Of a DNA stretch of 64,000 bases, positions 15,790 through 23,576 are shown in pieces; positions within the stretch are counted from its first letter, which is position 1; the number at the start of each line of letters is the position of its first letter. The translations under genes were made by a program, and so were the position numbers. Origin of the DNA: Rhodoferax bucti (GTDB taxonomy: Bacteria; Pseudomonadota; Gammaproteobacteria; Burkholderiales; Burkholderiaceae_C); assembly GCF_005876985.1 (NCBI RefSeq), contig NZ_VAHD01000001.1:1273501-1337500 (forward strand), written 5' to 3'. The notes under the pieces are model-generated. The model made no database searches. It worked only from the letters and a program-made list of their open reading frames with translations, and was not told the origin of the DNA.

Positions 15790-17187
15790 TTAACGCAGGT
15801 TGACCAGGGTCGACATGATCTGGTCTTGCGTTTTAATGGTTTGTGCGTTGGCTTGGTAGTTGCGCTGGGCGGTCATCATGTTGACCAACTCACCGGTGAG
15901 GTCGACGTTGGAGTCTTCCAGAGAGCCAGAGCGCACAGCGCCAAACTTTCCTTGCCCTGGACTGCCTAACACTGGTTGGCCGGAGGCATAGGACTCGATC
16001 CAGTTGCCGCCGCCAATTTGCGTCAAACCCTGCACGTTGCGGAAGTCTGCCAACAACAACTGGCCGCGCGCCTGCGTTTCTCCGTTGGAGTACTTGGTGG
16101 TGATGACACCGGTCTCATCAATGGTGATGCCGGTCAAGTCCCCTGCGGTGTAGCCGTTTTGTGTCAAATTTGACACTGCAAAAGCAGTTCCGTACTGCGT
16201 CGTCTTGCTGACGTCGAGTGTTGCAGTAAATGGACCAATGGCTGTATTAGACGACGTCAGCGTTAGGTTCTGTGTCGTTGACGGGGATGTCAATTTTCCA
16301 TTGACGTCGTAATTGAGTTGGAATAGTGCGCCTGTAGCTACAGTCGCTAAACGTGCTGCCGCGAATGCCCCAGTCCCTACTACTGCGAAAGTAGGTTTTT
16401 GATCTGCAGGTGCCGGATTGGCCGTGTTGTAGGCCACGTTGGCCTTGTGTGTTGCGTACGTTGCTGCGTTGGTATTTAGCGCGGTAGTTCCTGCAGTCAC
16501 AGTTGTCGCGTCAAAAACATCCCATGTATCTACAGTCACTGCTGGGTTGACGGTGGTGTCTGGTCCGCGTTTTACAAAATACAAATTGACGGGAACCTCA
16601 TTTCCTTGCGAATCAAATGCAGTCAGAGTTGTCCCGTAAGTTGATATGGGTGTGGGCGGTGAGGTTTGAATAGCTGGTTTCGTACGCGCGTCCAAATTGA
16701 ATTCTGCGGTAATCGCAGTTGTCGCCTTGGCGGGGATCGGCGCGTTAGTTGGAATCACCATATTCTGTGGAGTGATACTGGTGCGGTTTCCCAGCAGGTC
16801 CGTCGGGTAGCCCATGATGTTGGCGCCACCATTGGTGATCAAGTTGCCGGTGGCATCCAGCTTGAACTGACCATCACGTGTGTAGGCAGTTGAACCATCG
16901 GGCTGTGTGATCTGGAAAAAACCGCCGCCGTTGATAGCGACGTCCAGATTGTTGCCGGTGATGCTGATGTTGCCTTGCGTGAACTGCTGTGCAATCGTGC
17001 CCACCGCTACCCCGATGCCAGGGCCTGTGCTGCCACCAGCGGCACCCAGTTGAGATGCGACCAAGGCAGAAAATTCGGTGCGGGAGTACTTCATGCCCAC
17101 GGTGTTGGCGTTGGCGATGTTGTTGCCAATCACGTCCAGGCTTTTGCTGGCGCCGTTCAGGCCGGAGAGTCCTGTTTGAAAGCTCAT
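15790..17187 (-). CDS. flgE: Flagellar hook protein FlgE
   Basis: Hook subunit of 465 residues. The N-terminus has MSFQTGLSGLNGASKSLDVI and NNIANANTVGMKYSRTEF; the C-terminus has LVNMMTAQRNYQANAQTIKT. The middle (about residues 160-340) is Thr/Ala-rich, visibly less GC-rich than the gene ends, and corresponds to the exposed outer domain, which varies between species. It follows flgD by 27 bp. Secretion and length control depend on FlgD (cap) and FliK, both encoded in this window. Confidence 0.97.
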   Translation of the reverse strand: MSFQTGLSGLNGASKSLDVIGNNIANANTVGMKYSRTEFSALVASQLGAAGGSTGPGIGVAVGTIAQQFTQGNISITGNNLDVAINGGGFFQITQPDGSTAYTRDGQFKLDATGNLITNGGANIMGYPTDLLGNRTSITPQNMVIPTNAPIPAKATTAITAEFNLDARTKPAIQTSPPTPISTYGTTLTAFDSQGNEVPVNLYFVKRGPDTTVNPAVTVDTWDVFDATTVTAGTTALNTNAATYATHKANVAYNTANPAPADQKPTFAVVGTGAFAAARLATVATGALFQLNYDVNGKLTSPSTTQNLTLTSSNTAIGPFTATLDVSKTTQYGTAFAVSNLTQNGYTAGDLTGITIDETGVITTKYSNGETQARGQLLLADFRNVQGLTQIGGGNWIESYASGQPVLGSPGQGKFGAVRSGSLEDSNVDLTGELVNMMTAQRNYQANAQTIKTQDQIMSTLVNLR

Positions 17188-17214
17188 GGTGGTGTCCTCT
17201 AAATAGGTACTGGG

Positions 17215-17868
17215 TCAGAGAATGGATTTCACGGCGCTGTAGGCCACAGCGCTGCGGCCTTTGAGCTGCAGAGACATGGCGCCGTTGTCGGTGCCCACTG
17301 CCGTTACCGTGTCTTTCGCCAGCGTGGTGGTACTCACGGTCTGGCCGGCTTGTGTGGCCTTGACGGTGATGTTGGCACTGGTCAGCCCCGGGTATTTGGA
17401 GGCATCCCACTCAAAGTTGCTCTGGCCTGCTGGTAACGCGCCCAGCTCCAGGGTATCTAGCACTTGCCCGCCCGGTGTTGTGATGTTGACGGTGACTTTG
17501 TCTGCCTTGTTCGTCAAATTGAGTGCACCTTTAGCGACACCGCCGTCGATGGACAGGGTGTTGGATTCCAGCATGACGCCGCGGCCGACCATGCTGGCCC
17601 CTTGCAGCACTTGCATGGAAGTGAACTGGCTGGCCATGCTTTGCATGGTGGCGTTCAACTCTTGGATGCCGGACACGGTGTTGATCTGCGCAATCTGGCT
17701 AGTCATTTGCGCGTTGTCCATCGGGTTCATCGGATCCTGGTTGTTAAGCTGTGCCACCAATAGCTTCATGAAGCGGTCGGTTTGCTCTTTGGCACTCACG
17801 GTACCCGTGGTGCTTGTGCTGGAACTGGTGCCGCTCAGTGCGGTGCTGCTGGTGATTGCGCTTGCCAT
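17215..17868 (-). CDS. flgD: Hook-capping protein FlgD
   Basis: Scaffold that caps the growing hook, 217 residues. The conserved N-terminal part includes QTDRFMKLLVAQLNNQDPMN and NAQMTSQIAQINTVSGIQEL; the C-terminal part has the FlgD Ig-like and tudor-like regions (LGALPAGQSNFEWD). It lies between flgC and flgE in the usual order and is not part of the finished flagellum. Confidence 0.96.
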   Translation of the reverse strand: MASAITSSTALSGTSSSTSTTGTVSAKEQTDRFMKLLVAQLNNQDPMNPMDNAQMTSQIAQINTVSGIQELNATMQSMASQFTSMQVLQGASMVGRGVMLESNTLSIDGGVAKGALNLTNKADKVTVNITTPGGQVLDTLELGALPAGQSNFEWDASKYPGLTSANITVKATQAGQTVSTTTLAKDTVTAVGTDNGAMSLQLKGRSAVAYSAVKSIL

Positions 17869-17885
17869 GGTGTGTACCCCTCAGG

Positions 17886-18290
17886 TTATTGGCCCATCTG
17901 CAGCGTTTTGAGCAGCAGGCTTTTGGCGGTGTTCATGACTTCGACGTTGTTTTGGTACGAACGCGAGGCGGAGATCATGTTCACCATTTCTTCCACCGGA
18001 TTCACGTTCGATTGGGTGACATACCCTTCCGCGTCTGCAGAAGGGTGCATGGGGTTGTGTACCTTGCGCAGTGGCTCGTTGCTCTCTTTGATGGAGCTCA
18101 CTTTGACGCCGGATGACGCCTCGGCGCCCATGGGCACCGTTTCAAACACCACTTGGCGGCTCTTGTAGCCCTGCCCGTCCGGGCCGGCCACTGCGTCGGC
18201 ATTCGCCAAATTGCTGGCGACGACGTTCAGACGCTGCGACTGGGCGCTGACGGCGCTGCCGCTCACGTTGAAGATGGAAAACATGGACAT
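17886..18290 (-). CDS. flgC: Flagellar proximal rod protein FlgC
   Basis: Proximal rod subunit, 134 residues. Motifs are QSQRLNVVASNLANADAVAG near the start and NPVEEMVNMISASRSYQNNV near the end. It lies 28 bp downstream of flgB and 17 bp upstream of flgD. Length and order are standard. Confidence 0.97.
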   Translation of the reverse strand: MSMFSIFNVSGSAVSAQSQRLNVVASNLANADAVAGPDGQGYKSRQVVFETVPMGAEASSGVKVSSIKESNEPLRKVHNPMHPSADAEGYVTQSNVNPVEEMVNMISASRSYQNNVEVMNTAKSLLLKTLQMGQ

Positions 18291-18318
18291 GGGGTAGCTC
18301 CGTTCCTGCTAGTCGGGC

Positions 18319-18759
18319 TTATTGCCCTTGAATAGCACTCAGGATGGTGCGGGAAGAGCCGTTAATAAAGCGGAGAGTCGCTTCGTAACGCACCGAGTTG
18401 TCGACAAAGTTGGCGCGCTCCCGGTCCAGGTCCACGCTGTTGCCGTCCATGGCCGGTTGGGTTTGCACGGTGTAGCCCAGCTTGCTGCTGTCGCCGATGC
18501 TGGAGCCCTCAATCGGGCTCAGTGGAATGTGGCGGCTGTGGCTGGTTCCGTCCGACGGGGCCTCGTTGGAGGGGGATGCGAGTTTCATGGCTGGGCCGGA
18601 GGTGGCTTCCGCCATGGCTTTTTTGAAATCGAAGTCGCGGCCGGAGTAGCCGGGCGTGTCTGCGTTGGCAATGTTGCTGGCAATGACCCGCTGCCGTTCA
18701 GCGCGCAGCACCAATCCCTTCGATTGGAAGTCCAAAGCGTTGGTTAGATTGGAAAACAT
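18319..18759 (-). CDS. flgB: Flagellar proximal rod protein FlgB
   Basis: First gene of the flg operon; proximal rod subunit of 146 residues. The ATG at 18759 (MFSNLTNALDFQSKGL) is preferred to an upstream start at 18819. It has a GAGG ribosome-binding site at the right distance, and the extra residues do not resemble the family. Conserved motifs are RQRVIASNIANADTPGYSGR and VRYEATLRFINGSS. The promoter should lie in 18760-18933, shared with divergent flgA. I could not identify a convincing sigma-28 site there, as expected for a middle (FlhDC-dependent) operon. Confidence 0.95.
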   Translation of the reverse strand: MFSNLTNALDFQSKGLVLRAERQRVIASNIANADTPGYSGRDFDFKKAMAEATSGPAMKLASPSNEAPSDGTSHSRHIPLSPIEGSSIGDSSKLGYTVQTQPAMDGNSVDLDRERANFVDNSVRYEATLRFINGSSRTILSAIQGQ

Positions 18760-18933
18760 GGGCACCTCGACGAATGTCTGTCGCGCTAAACGGAGGGCTT
18801 GGCTGGCGACGTGGGGCAATTATGGAAATTTCTTTAATTTTTTAGCTTTGGAATAAGGTGCCGAAAACCTCGTATTTGTGGGGTTCCGCCGGGGTGGGCA
18901 TTCCTATAGTTGAAGCCTGCTAAGGAGCCTTCC

Positions 18934-19674
18934 ATGCCTACACTTTCCCTGTTTACTGTGCCGCCTCGTCGTTGGGGTGCTGTGCTTGCTTTGTATGCGG
19001 GCGTTGCAGTTTTGCCGGTCATGGCACAAGAACAGGGGGCGACCGAATTGCAGGCCATGGCCCAGCGTTGGGTGACAGACGCAATATGGAAAGCCCAGAA
19101 GTTAGAGGGCAGGCAGTTGCGCATGGAAGCGGTTGTGGGCGCACTGGATAGCCGGGTCAAGCTGGCTGCTTGCGCTAACGTGGAAGCCTACGTGCCGCCG
19201 GGCACCCGTTTGTGGGGGCGTACTCGTGTGGGTATGCGCTGTGTCGATGGCATGAGCCGTTGGAATGTCACGCTGCCTCTGACCGTAAAAGCTTTTGGGG
19301 ATGCTTGGGTGGTGAAGACCCAAGTTGCTTCGGGTGTTAATTTGACGGAGTCCGACATCACTCTGGGTGAAGTGGATTGGGCAGAAGACGCCAGCCCCGT
19401 GTTGACCGACCGCGCCGCTTGGTTAGGGCAAACAGCCAGCCGGGTGTTGAGCACCGGTCAGGCGCTGCGGCAAAACATGGTGCGACCTGCCCAGGTGTTT
19501 CAAGCCGGTGCGCCGGTCAAAATCGTGGCCCAAGGCCCAGGATTTCAAATTTCCAGCGAGGCACAAGCCTTGTCGGCAGGCGTTATCGGCCAGCAGGCGC
19601 GGGTGCGTATGGATAACGGGCGCGTCGCTACAGGCACGGTGCTGGATGTGCGTACAGTAAAAATCGACCTGTAA
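18934..19674 (+). CDS. flgA: P-ring assembly chaperone FlgA
   Basis: Periplasmic chaperone for FlgI, 246 residues. The ATG at 18934 has AAGGAG 6 bp upstream, which decides against a TTG at 18910. The signal peptide has core GAVLALYAGVAVLPVMA. The C-terminal SAF domain includes GQALRQNMVRP and the ending GRVATGTVLDVRTVKIDL, as in other FlgA proteins. It diverges from flgB. Confidence 0.95.
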   Translation: MPTLSLFTVPPRRWGAVLALYAGVAVLPVMAQEQGATELQAMAQRWVTDAIWKAQKLEGRQLRMEAVVGALDSRVKLAACANVEAYVPPGTRLWGRTRVGMRCVDGMSRWNVTLPLTVKAFGDAWVVKTQVASGVNLTESDITLGEVDWAEDASPVLTDRAAWLGQTASRVLSTGQALRQNMVRPAQVFQAGAPVKIVAQGPGFQISSEAQALSAGVIGQQARVRMDNGRVATGTVLDVRTVKIDL

Positions 19675-19699
19675 CGGCAGATTTTTGTGCAAAAAAACC

Positions 19700-19726
19700 T
19701 TAAGTCCGCTAGGCAGGGGCCGATAA
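19700..19726 (+). promoter_or_regulatory. Sigma-28 (FliA) promoter of flgM
   Basis: TTAAGTCC at 19700-19707, an 11 bp spacer, and GCCGATAA at 19719-19726. The -10 matches the enterobacterial FliA consensus exactly and the spacing is the consensus 11. It lies 42 bp before the flgM ATG. Late-class expression of flgM from sigma-28 is the standard feedback arrangement. Confidence 0.85.
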
Positions 19727-19768
19727 CATCCGTACGAGGCTGCGCTTATCGCAGTTTTGGAGAACGCG

Positions 19769-20101
19769 ATGAAAATTGGTCAACCCTCAGATTTACCCAC
19801 TTCCGTAACGTCTACGGTGTCCGGTGCAGCCCAAAAAGCGGCACAGAACAGCAATGCGGCGGCCAACGCGAGCACCAACGCCAACCAAAGCACCCGGTCT
19901 GCCGGTGTAGCGGTGACGGTGTCCACCGCGGCGCGAGCGCTGGAAAAACCGGAGCGCAACGATGCGGCGGATGTCGATACCGCCAAGGTGGCATCCGTGC
20001 GGGCAGCCATTCAGGACGGCACCTACACAGTGAACGCCGAAGCGATTGCGGACAAACTTCTCTCCAACGCGCAGGAAATGCTGGACCGCACCACGCGGTA
20101 A
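19769..20101 (+). CDS. flgM: Anti-sigma-28 factor FlgM
   Basis: Small protein of 110 residues that binds and holds FliA until the hook is complete, then is exported. It begins MKIGQPSDLPTSVTSTVSGA. The C-terminal half (DVDTAKVASVRAAIQDGTYT; VNAEAIADKLLSNAQEML) is the helical FliA-binding region of the family. The ATG at 19769 has GGAGA upstream. The Asn/Ala-rich N-terminal half looks disordered, as known for FlgM. Confidence 0.94.
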   Translation: MKIGQPSDLPTSVTSTVSGAAQKAAQNSNAAANASTNANQSTRSAGVAVTVSTAARALEKPERNDAADVDTAKVASVRAAIQDGTYTVNAEAIADKLLSNAQEMLDRTTR

Positions 20102-20144
20102 CGGCCACGGGCCTGCGCATCAGCTTTGATGTAAAGGCCTCGCC

Positions 20145-20522
20145 ATGAGCAACACCTCTCCTGATTCGTTTTTCGACGCGCTGGAAGCGCAATTCAACCA
20201 ACTGGCCATCGCCGTGGCTGCCGGTGACGCCGACGCGTTGCCAGCTATCTCTGCACAAGTTCACGAACTCTCCGTCAATCTCAACACAGTTTGGCAACAA
20301 TGGCTGCGTCAAGGCCTAGCGAGCCACGTGGTAGAGCAGCGTGTGCGAGCCCTGGCCGAAGGTATGCAGGTAGTGCGCGCTAACTTGCTTCGCCGTATGA
20401 CACTCATTGAGCAAACCCTCCGATTGGTGGTGCCCGCTGCAGAAGATCCTACTTATGCCGGTGGTGGCTCCTATGGTGCAGGCCCTCGGACTTCCGGTCG
20501 TTTGCCATCGATGTCCGCTTGA
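20145..20522 (+). CDS. flgN: FlgN family export chaperone
   Basis: Helical protein of 125 residues, 43 bp after flgM. Heptad-like leucine and alanine spacing in residues 10-100 (FFDALEAQFNQLAIAVAAGD; MTLIEQTLRLVV) and its place after flgM fit FlgN, the chaperone for FlgK and FlgL. The sequence is weakly conserved, so the assignment relies on context as well as composition. Confidence 0.82.
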   Translation: MSNTSPDSFFDALEAQFNQLAIAVAAGDADALPAISAQVHELSVNLNTVWQQWLRQGLASHVVEQRVRALAEGMQVVRANLLRRMTLIEQTLRLVVPAAEDPTYAGGGSYGAGPRTSGRLPSMSA

Positions 20523-20540
20523 GCGCTAACTGCCAAACTT

Positions 20541-20573
20541 AATAACAAAGGGCCCTCGAGGCCCTTTGTTATT
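20541..20573. terminator. Bidirectional terminator between flgN and fliA
   Basis: AATAACAAAGGGCC (20541-20554) and GGCCCTTTGTTATT (20560-20573) form a perfect 14 bp stem with a 5-base loop. It lies between the convergent flgN and fliA stops and reads as a terminator from either side, although the T-tracts are interrupted. Confidence 0.8.
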
Positions 20574-20624
20574 GCTGACGTGCAGAAAGTGGTCTAGCTA
20601 TTGTGAGCTTGACCTAGATCAGTT

Positions 20625-21341
20625 CTAGTGGGAGCGCATTTTGGCGCGCAAGCGTGCAATCGACTGGCTATGCAGTTGGCAGACGCGAGACTCGGTCACG
20701 TCCAGCACAGCAGCAATTTCCTTGAGGTTCATGTCCTGCTCGTAGTACATGCTCATGATGTACTGCTCACGCTCGGGTAGCCCCTTGATGGCTTGCACCA
20801 AAGACTCACGTAAGCGCTGGTCGCGCAGCATATTGAGTGGGTCCGCTTCGGTATCGGCTACGTGGCGGTCCAAGTAGGTATCGTCATCCTCGCCGCGGCG
20901 CGCCATGTCTTCCAGATACACCAGTTGCGTACCACGCACTTTGCCCAGCAGGGCCTGGTAGTCAGGCAATGACATACCCAGCTCTGCGGCAATTTCTGAC
21001 TCTGCGGGGCTTCGGCCTAACCGGTGTTCCAGGCGGCGCAGGGCCGTTTCGATTTCCTTTTGGCTCTTGCGAGAGCCACGGGACATCCAGTCGTTTTCGC
21101 GCAGTTCGTCGAGCATGGCGCCGCGAATGCGCTGGGTGGCAAAGGTTTCAAACTGCACGCCTTGCGATGCCTCGTAGCGCGACAAGGCATCTGACAGGCC
21201 GATCAGGCCCACTTGAATCAAATCATCCACCTCAACGCTTGCCGGCAGCTTGGCCATCATGTGGTGGGCCAAGCGCCGCACCAAGGGCTGATATTGCTTA
21301 ATCAGTGCGGAGCGATCGAGTTGCCCTTTGGCGGTGTACAT
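20625..21341 (-). CDS. fliA: Flagellar sigma factor FliA (sigma-28)
   Basis: RNA polymerase sigma factor for late flagellar and chemotaxis genes, 238 residues, as in enterobacteria. The start at 21341 (MYTAKGQLDRSALIKQYQPL) is chosen because the ATG shares a base with the upstream gene's stop (TGATG). Region 2 has DDLIQVGLIGLSDALSRYE and FETFATQRIRGAMLDELREN; region 4 ends in LKEIAAVLDVTESRVCQLHS. It is the last gene of the flhB-flhA-flhF-flhG-like-fliA run. Confidence 0.97.
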   Translation of the reverse strand: MYTAKGQLDRSALIKQYQPLVRRLAHHMMAKLPASVEVDDLIQVGLIGLSDALSRYEASQGVQFETFATQRIRGAMLDELRENDWMSRGSRKSQKEIETALRRLEHRLGRSPAESEIAAELGMSLPDYQALLGKVRGTQLVYLEDMARRGEDDDTYLDRHVADTEADPLNMLRDQRLRESLVQAIKGLPEREQYIMSMYYEQDMNLKEIAAVLDVTESRVCQLHSQSIARLRAKMRSH

Positions 21342-22132
21342 CAATGTCTCCCTGCGGACGATGCGGTGCTGAACGATTGCCGGGAGTGATGGGGGGCATA
21401 GGCCCAACCCGACTCCAGTGGCATCGCGTTTTCCAAGAGACCCAATGATAGGCGCTCGATGCTGGCGGACGGGCGTTCATCGCCACTCGGCGCCAGGATA
21501 TGCAGCGGGTTGACGTCGTAATTCAGGAAATACTTGGCACAGTCACTCAGACTGGTCGGCAAGGTCATGTCGGCTTTTTTGTGCTGCGAGGCGTCCACCA
21601 TATTGACAATAGTAGGCTCAACTTTCGCTTTCAGCAACAGCCGCTTCAGCGCCAAATAACTCGTCAATAACGACGCCTTGGCCCCCGACATGGCGAGCAG
21701 AGGCCGGACGCTGCTGCCGTGCAACAGGGGGGTCAGGTTATTGGCATTGGCATACACGATCACGATGCTTTCGTGCGGGAAAAACCAGCCGCATTCCGCA
21801 ATGCTGGGCCCGCCGTGCCGGTGCGCTGCGGACAATGTTTGTAATCCCAAGCCTGCCGGCAGAATGCTCCAGTTAGGTAGATCGGAGTGGTTACTGGTGG
21901 AGTACGTGAAGTTCAGCAATTGCTCCAAGCCAGGGTTGTCGTGTGTTTCCAGCACCGAGCCATCGAGCACCGTCACCGTGTAACCAAACCCGACCAATGC
22001 CGCGCAAATGCGAAGCAACAAGGGCAGTTCAGCATGCTCATCGCCGTGGCTCACCATAGCCAGTAGCTTGGGCGTTTGGGGGGCGGCAAAGTCCATCAAC
22101 CCCGCAGCCTGGTTGTTGGGCCGCTCAAGCAT
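21341..22132 (-). CDS. FlhG-position MinD-like protein with a degenerate nucleotide-binding loop
   Basis: Protein of 263 residues between flhF and fliA, the usual place of flhG/fleN, which sets flagellar number and position. It keeps the fold pattern of MinD/ParA proteins: a first strand (PKLLAMVSHG), a helix, then TVTVLDGSVLETHDNPGLEQ, and ILPAGLGLQTLS. However, where MinD proteins have KGGVGKT it reads GDEHAELPLL, and the invariant lysines are missing. The start at 22132 (MLERPNNQAAGLMDF) overlaps flhF by 8 bp. It may be a non-ATPase relative that still binds FlhF. The function is inferred from position and fold only. Confidence 0.72.
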   Translation of the reverse strand: MLERPNNQAAGLMDFAAPQTPKLLAMVSHGDEHAELPLLLRICAALVGFGYTVTVLDGSVLETHDNPGLEQLLNFTYSTSNHSDLPNWSILPAGLGLQTLSAAHRHGGPSIAECGWFFPHESIVIVYANANNLTPLLHGSSVRPLLAMSGAKASLLTSYLALKRLLLKAKVEPTIVNMVDASQHKKADMTLPTSLSDCAKYFLNYDVNPLHILAPSGDERPSASIERLSLGLLENAMPLESGWAYAPHHSRQSFSTASSAGRH

Positions 22133-23576
22133 CCATGCGCCCCTTGTGGGTTGTGGAGTTGGCCGGCTGGCTGAAGAAGAAGCCCAGGTCACTGGTCTTG
22201 GGGTCGTAGGCAGAGGCGCCGGTGCTGCGCATGGAGGCACGCACCAGTTTGGCGGCAATGGCGGGCTCCCAGTCTTCGGGCACCCGCTGCCCGGTGGTGG
22301 TGCCGCGCAGCAGCAACTGGTGGCGGATACTCGCGTCAATGGCGGGGCCTAGCTTCACCGCTTCATCGATTTTCGAGAGGATGGCCTGCTGGGTGCCGGT
22401 GCTCTTGAAGCAGCCTACCGCTTCGTCCAGGGTGTCTCCGTGGCCGCCAGCGTTCAGCACCAGCAAGCGCTTGACTTCGGGCAGATCCAGCAGCTCCAGC
22501 AGGTCTCGCTTGCGCGGGTCCCGGGGCGCGATGCCGGTGGTGTCGATCAACACCATTTTTTTGTTGGACAGCAAACCGAGCAGATCTTGCAGTGCCGCTT
22601 TGTCATGCGCCAAGTGGGCCACGACGCCCAGCATTTTTCCGTAGGCACGCAATTGTTCATGTGCACCAATGCGGTAGGTGTCCAGGGTAATCAGGCCGAC
22701 ACTGCCGGGGCCATGCATGCGGGCACATTGCCCGGCAAGCTTGGCGGCGGTGGTGGTTTTGCCCACGCCAGTGGCACCGATTAGGGCAAAGATGCCGCCC
22801 TCTTCATGGATGGCGGGCATATCGGCGTCGGTGTGCAAATTGCGCTCCAGCACTTCCATGACCCAGCGCACGGCTTCCGTGGCATCCATGTCTTCCGGCA
22901 GGCGCTCCAGAATGGCGCGCGACAGGGTGGGAGAGTAACCCGAGCGGATCATCTTCAACATCATGTTGGATTGGATCGGGTTTTGCTTGGCCTGGCCCAA
23001 CCACGTGAGCGTGTTGAAGCGGTCTTCAATCAGCTCTTTCATGGCTTGCAATTCGTCCATCACCACCTTGTTGACGGCGGGAGCCTGGGGCGCCGGTGCG
23101 GGCTTGCGTGCGGGCGCAGGGCGCTTCGGTTGTGCTTCCATGTCGACCGCAATACGCTGCGTCAAGGTCGGCCGTGGGGGGCGCTCTCCGGGCGCGGGTG
23201 TAGCCACCGGCATTTCTGCGGGTGCTGGGGCCGGAGCTTGGTTCGATTCATGGCGACGGCGCAGCATGCGCTCACGCACGTAGTCCTGGAATGACAGGGT
23301 GCTCATGGCCAGCTGCTCGGCATCCTCTTCCACCTGGCTGGCGACTTCGCGGTAGCTGGGCGGGTTTTGCCGTGGCGCCATGCTGGCAGGCTTGGCTGCT
23401 ACCGGGCTGGGGGACCCGCCGCTCAACGCGGCCAGGCTGTCCTCTGCGGTGGCAACCACTTCCACGCCGTGTTCGGTGGGGCGGTTCGACAAAATGAGGG
23501 TTCCCTCGCCAAAGGCCAAGCGTGCTTTGGCCAGGGCTTCGCGGGAGGTGGCGGCGGTAAAGCGTTGGATGTTCAT
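22125..23576 (-). CDS. flhF: Flagellar SRP-type GTPase FlhF
   Basis: GTPase that marks the site of flagellar assembly, 483 residues. The N-terminal basic region starts MNIQRFTAATSREALAKARL. A Pro/Ala-rich linker (about residues 55-160) follows, then the NG domain with P-loop GATGVGKTTTAAKLAG near residue 265, LDTYRIGAHEQL, and VLIDTTGIAPRD. The G4 site reads SKIDEA, close to the usual TKLDE. Start and stop overlap flhA (ATGA) and the FlhG-like gene. Confidence 0.95.
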   Translation of the reverse strand: MNIQRFTAATSREALAKARLAFGEGTLILSNRPTEHGVEVVATAEDSLAALSGGSPSPVAAKPASMAPRQNPPSYREVASQVEEDAEQLAMSTLSFQDYVRERMLRRRHESNQAPAPAPAEMPVATPAPGERPPRPTLTQRIAVDMEAQPKRPAPARKPAPAPQAPAVNKVVMDELQAMKELIEDRFNTLTWLGQAKQNPIQSNMMLKMIRSGYSPTLSRAILERLPEDMDATEAVRWVMEVLERNLHTDADMPAIHEEGGIFALIGATGVGKTTTAAKLAGQCARMHGPGSVGLITLDTYRIGAHEQLRAYGKMLGVVAHLAHDKAALQDLLGLLSNKKMVLIDTTGIAPRDPRKRDLLELLDLPEVKRLLVLNAGGHGDTLDEAVGCFKSTGTQQAILSKIDEAVKLGPAIDASIRHQLLLRGTTTGQRVPEDWEPAIAAKLVRASMRSTGASAYDPKTSDLGFFFSQPANSTTHKGRMDA

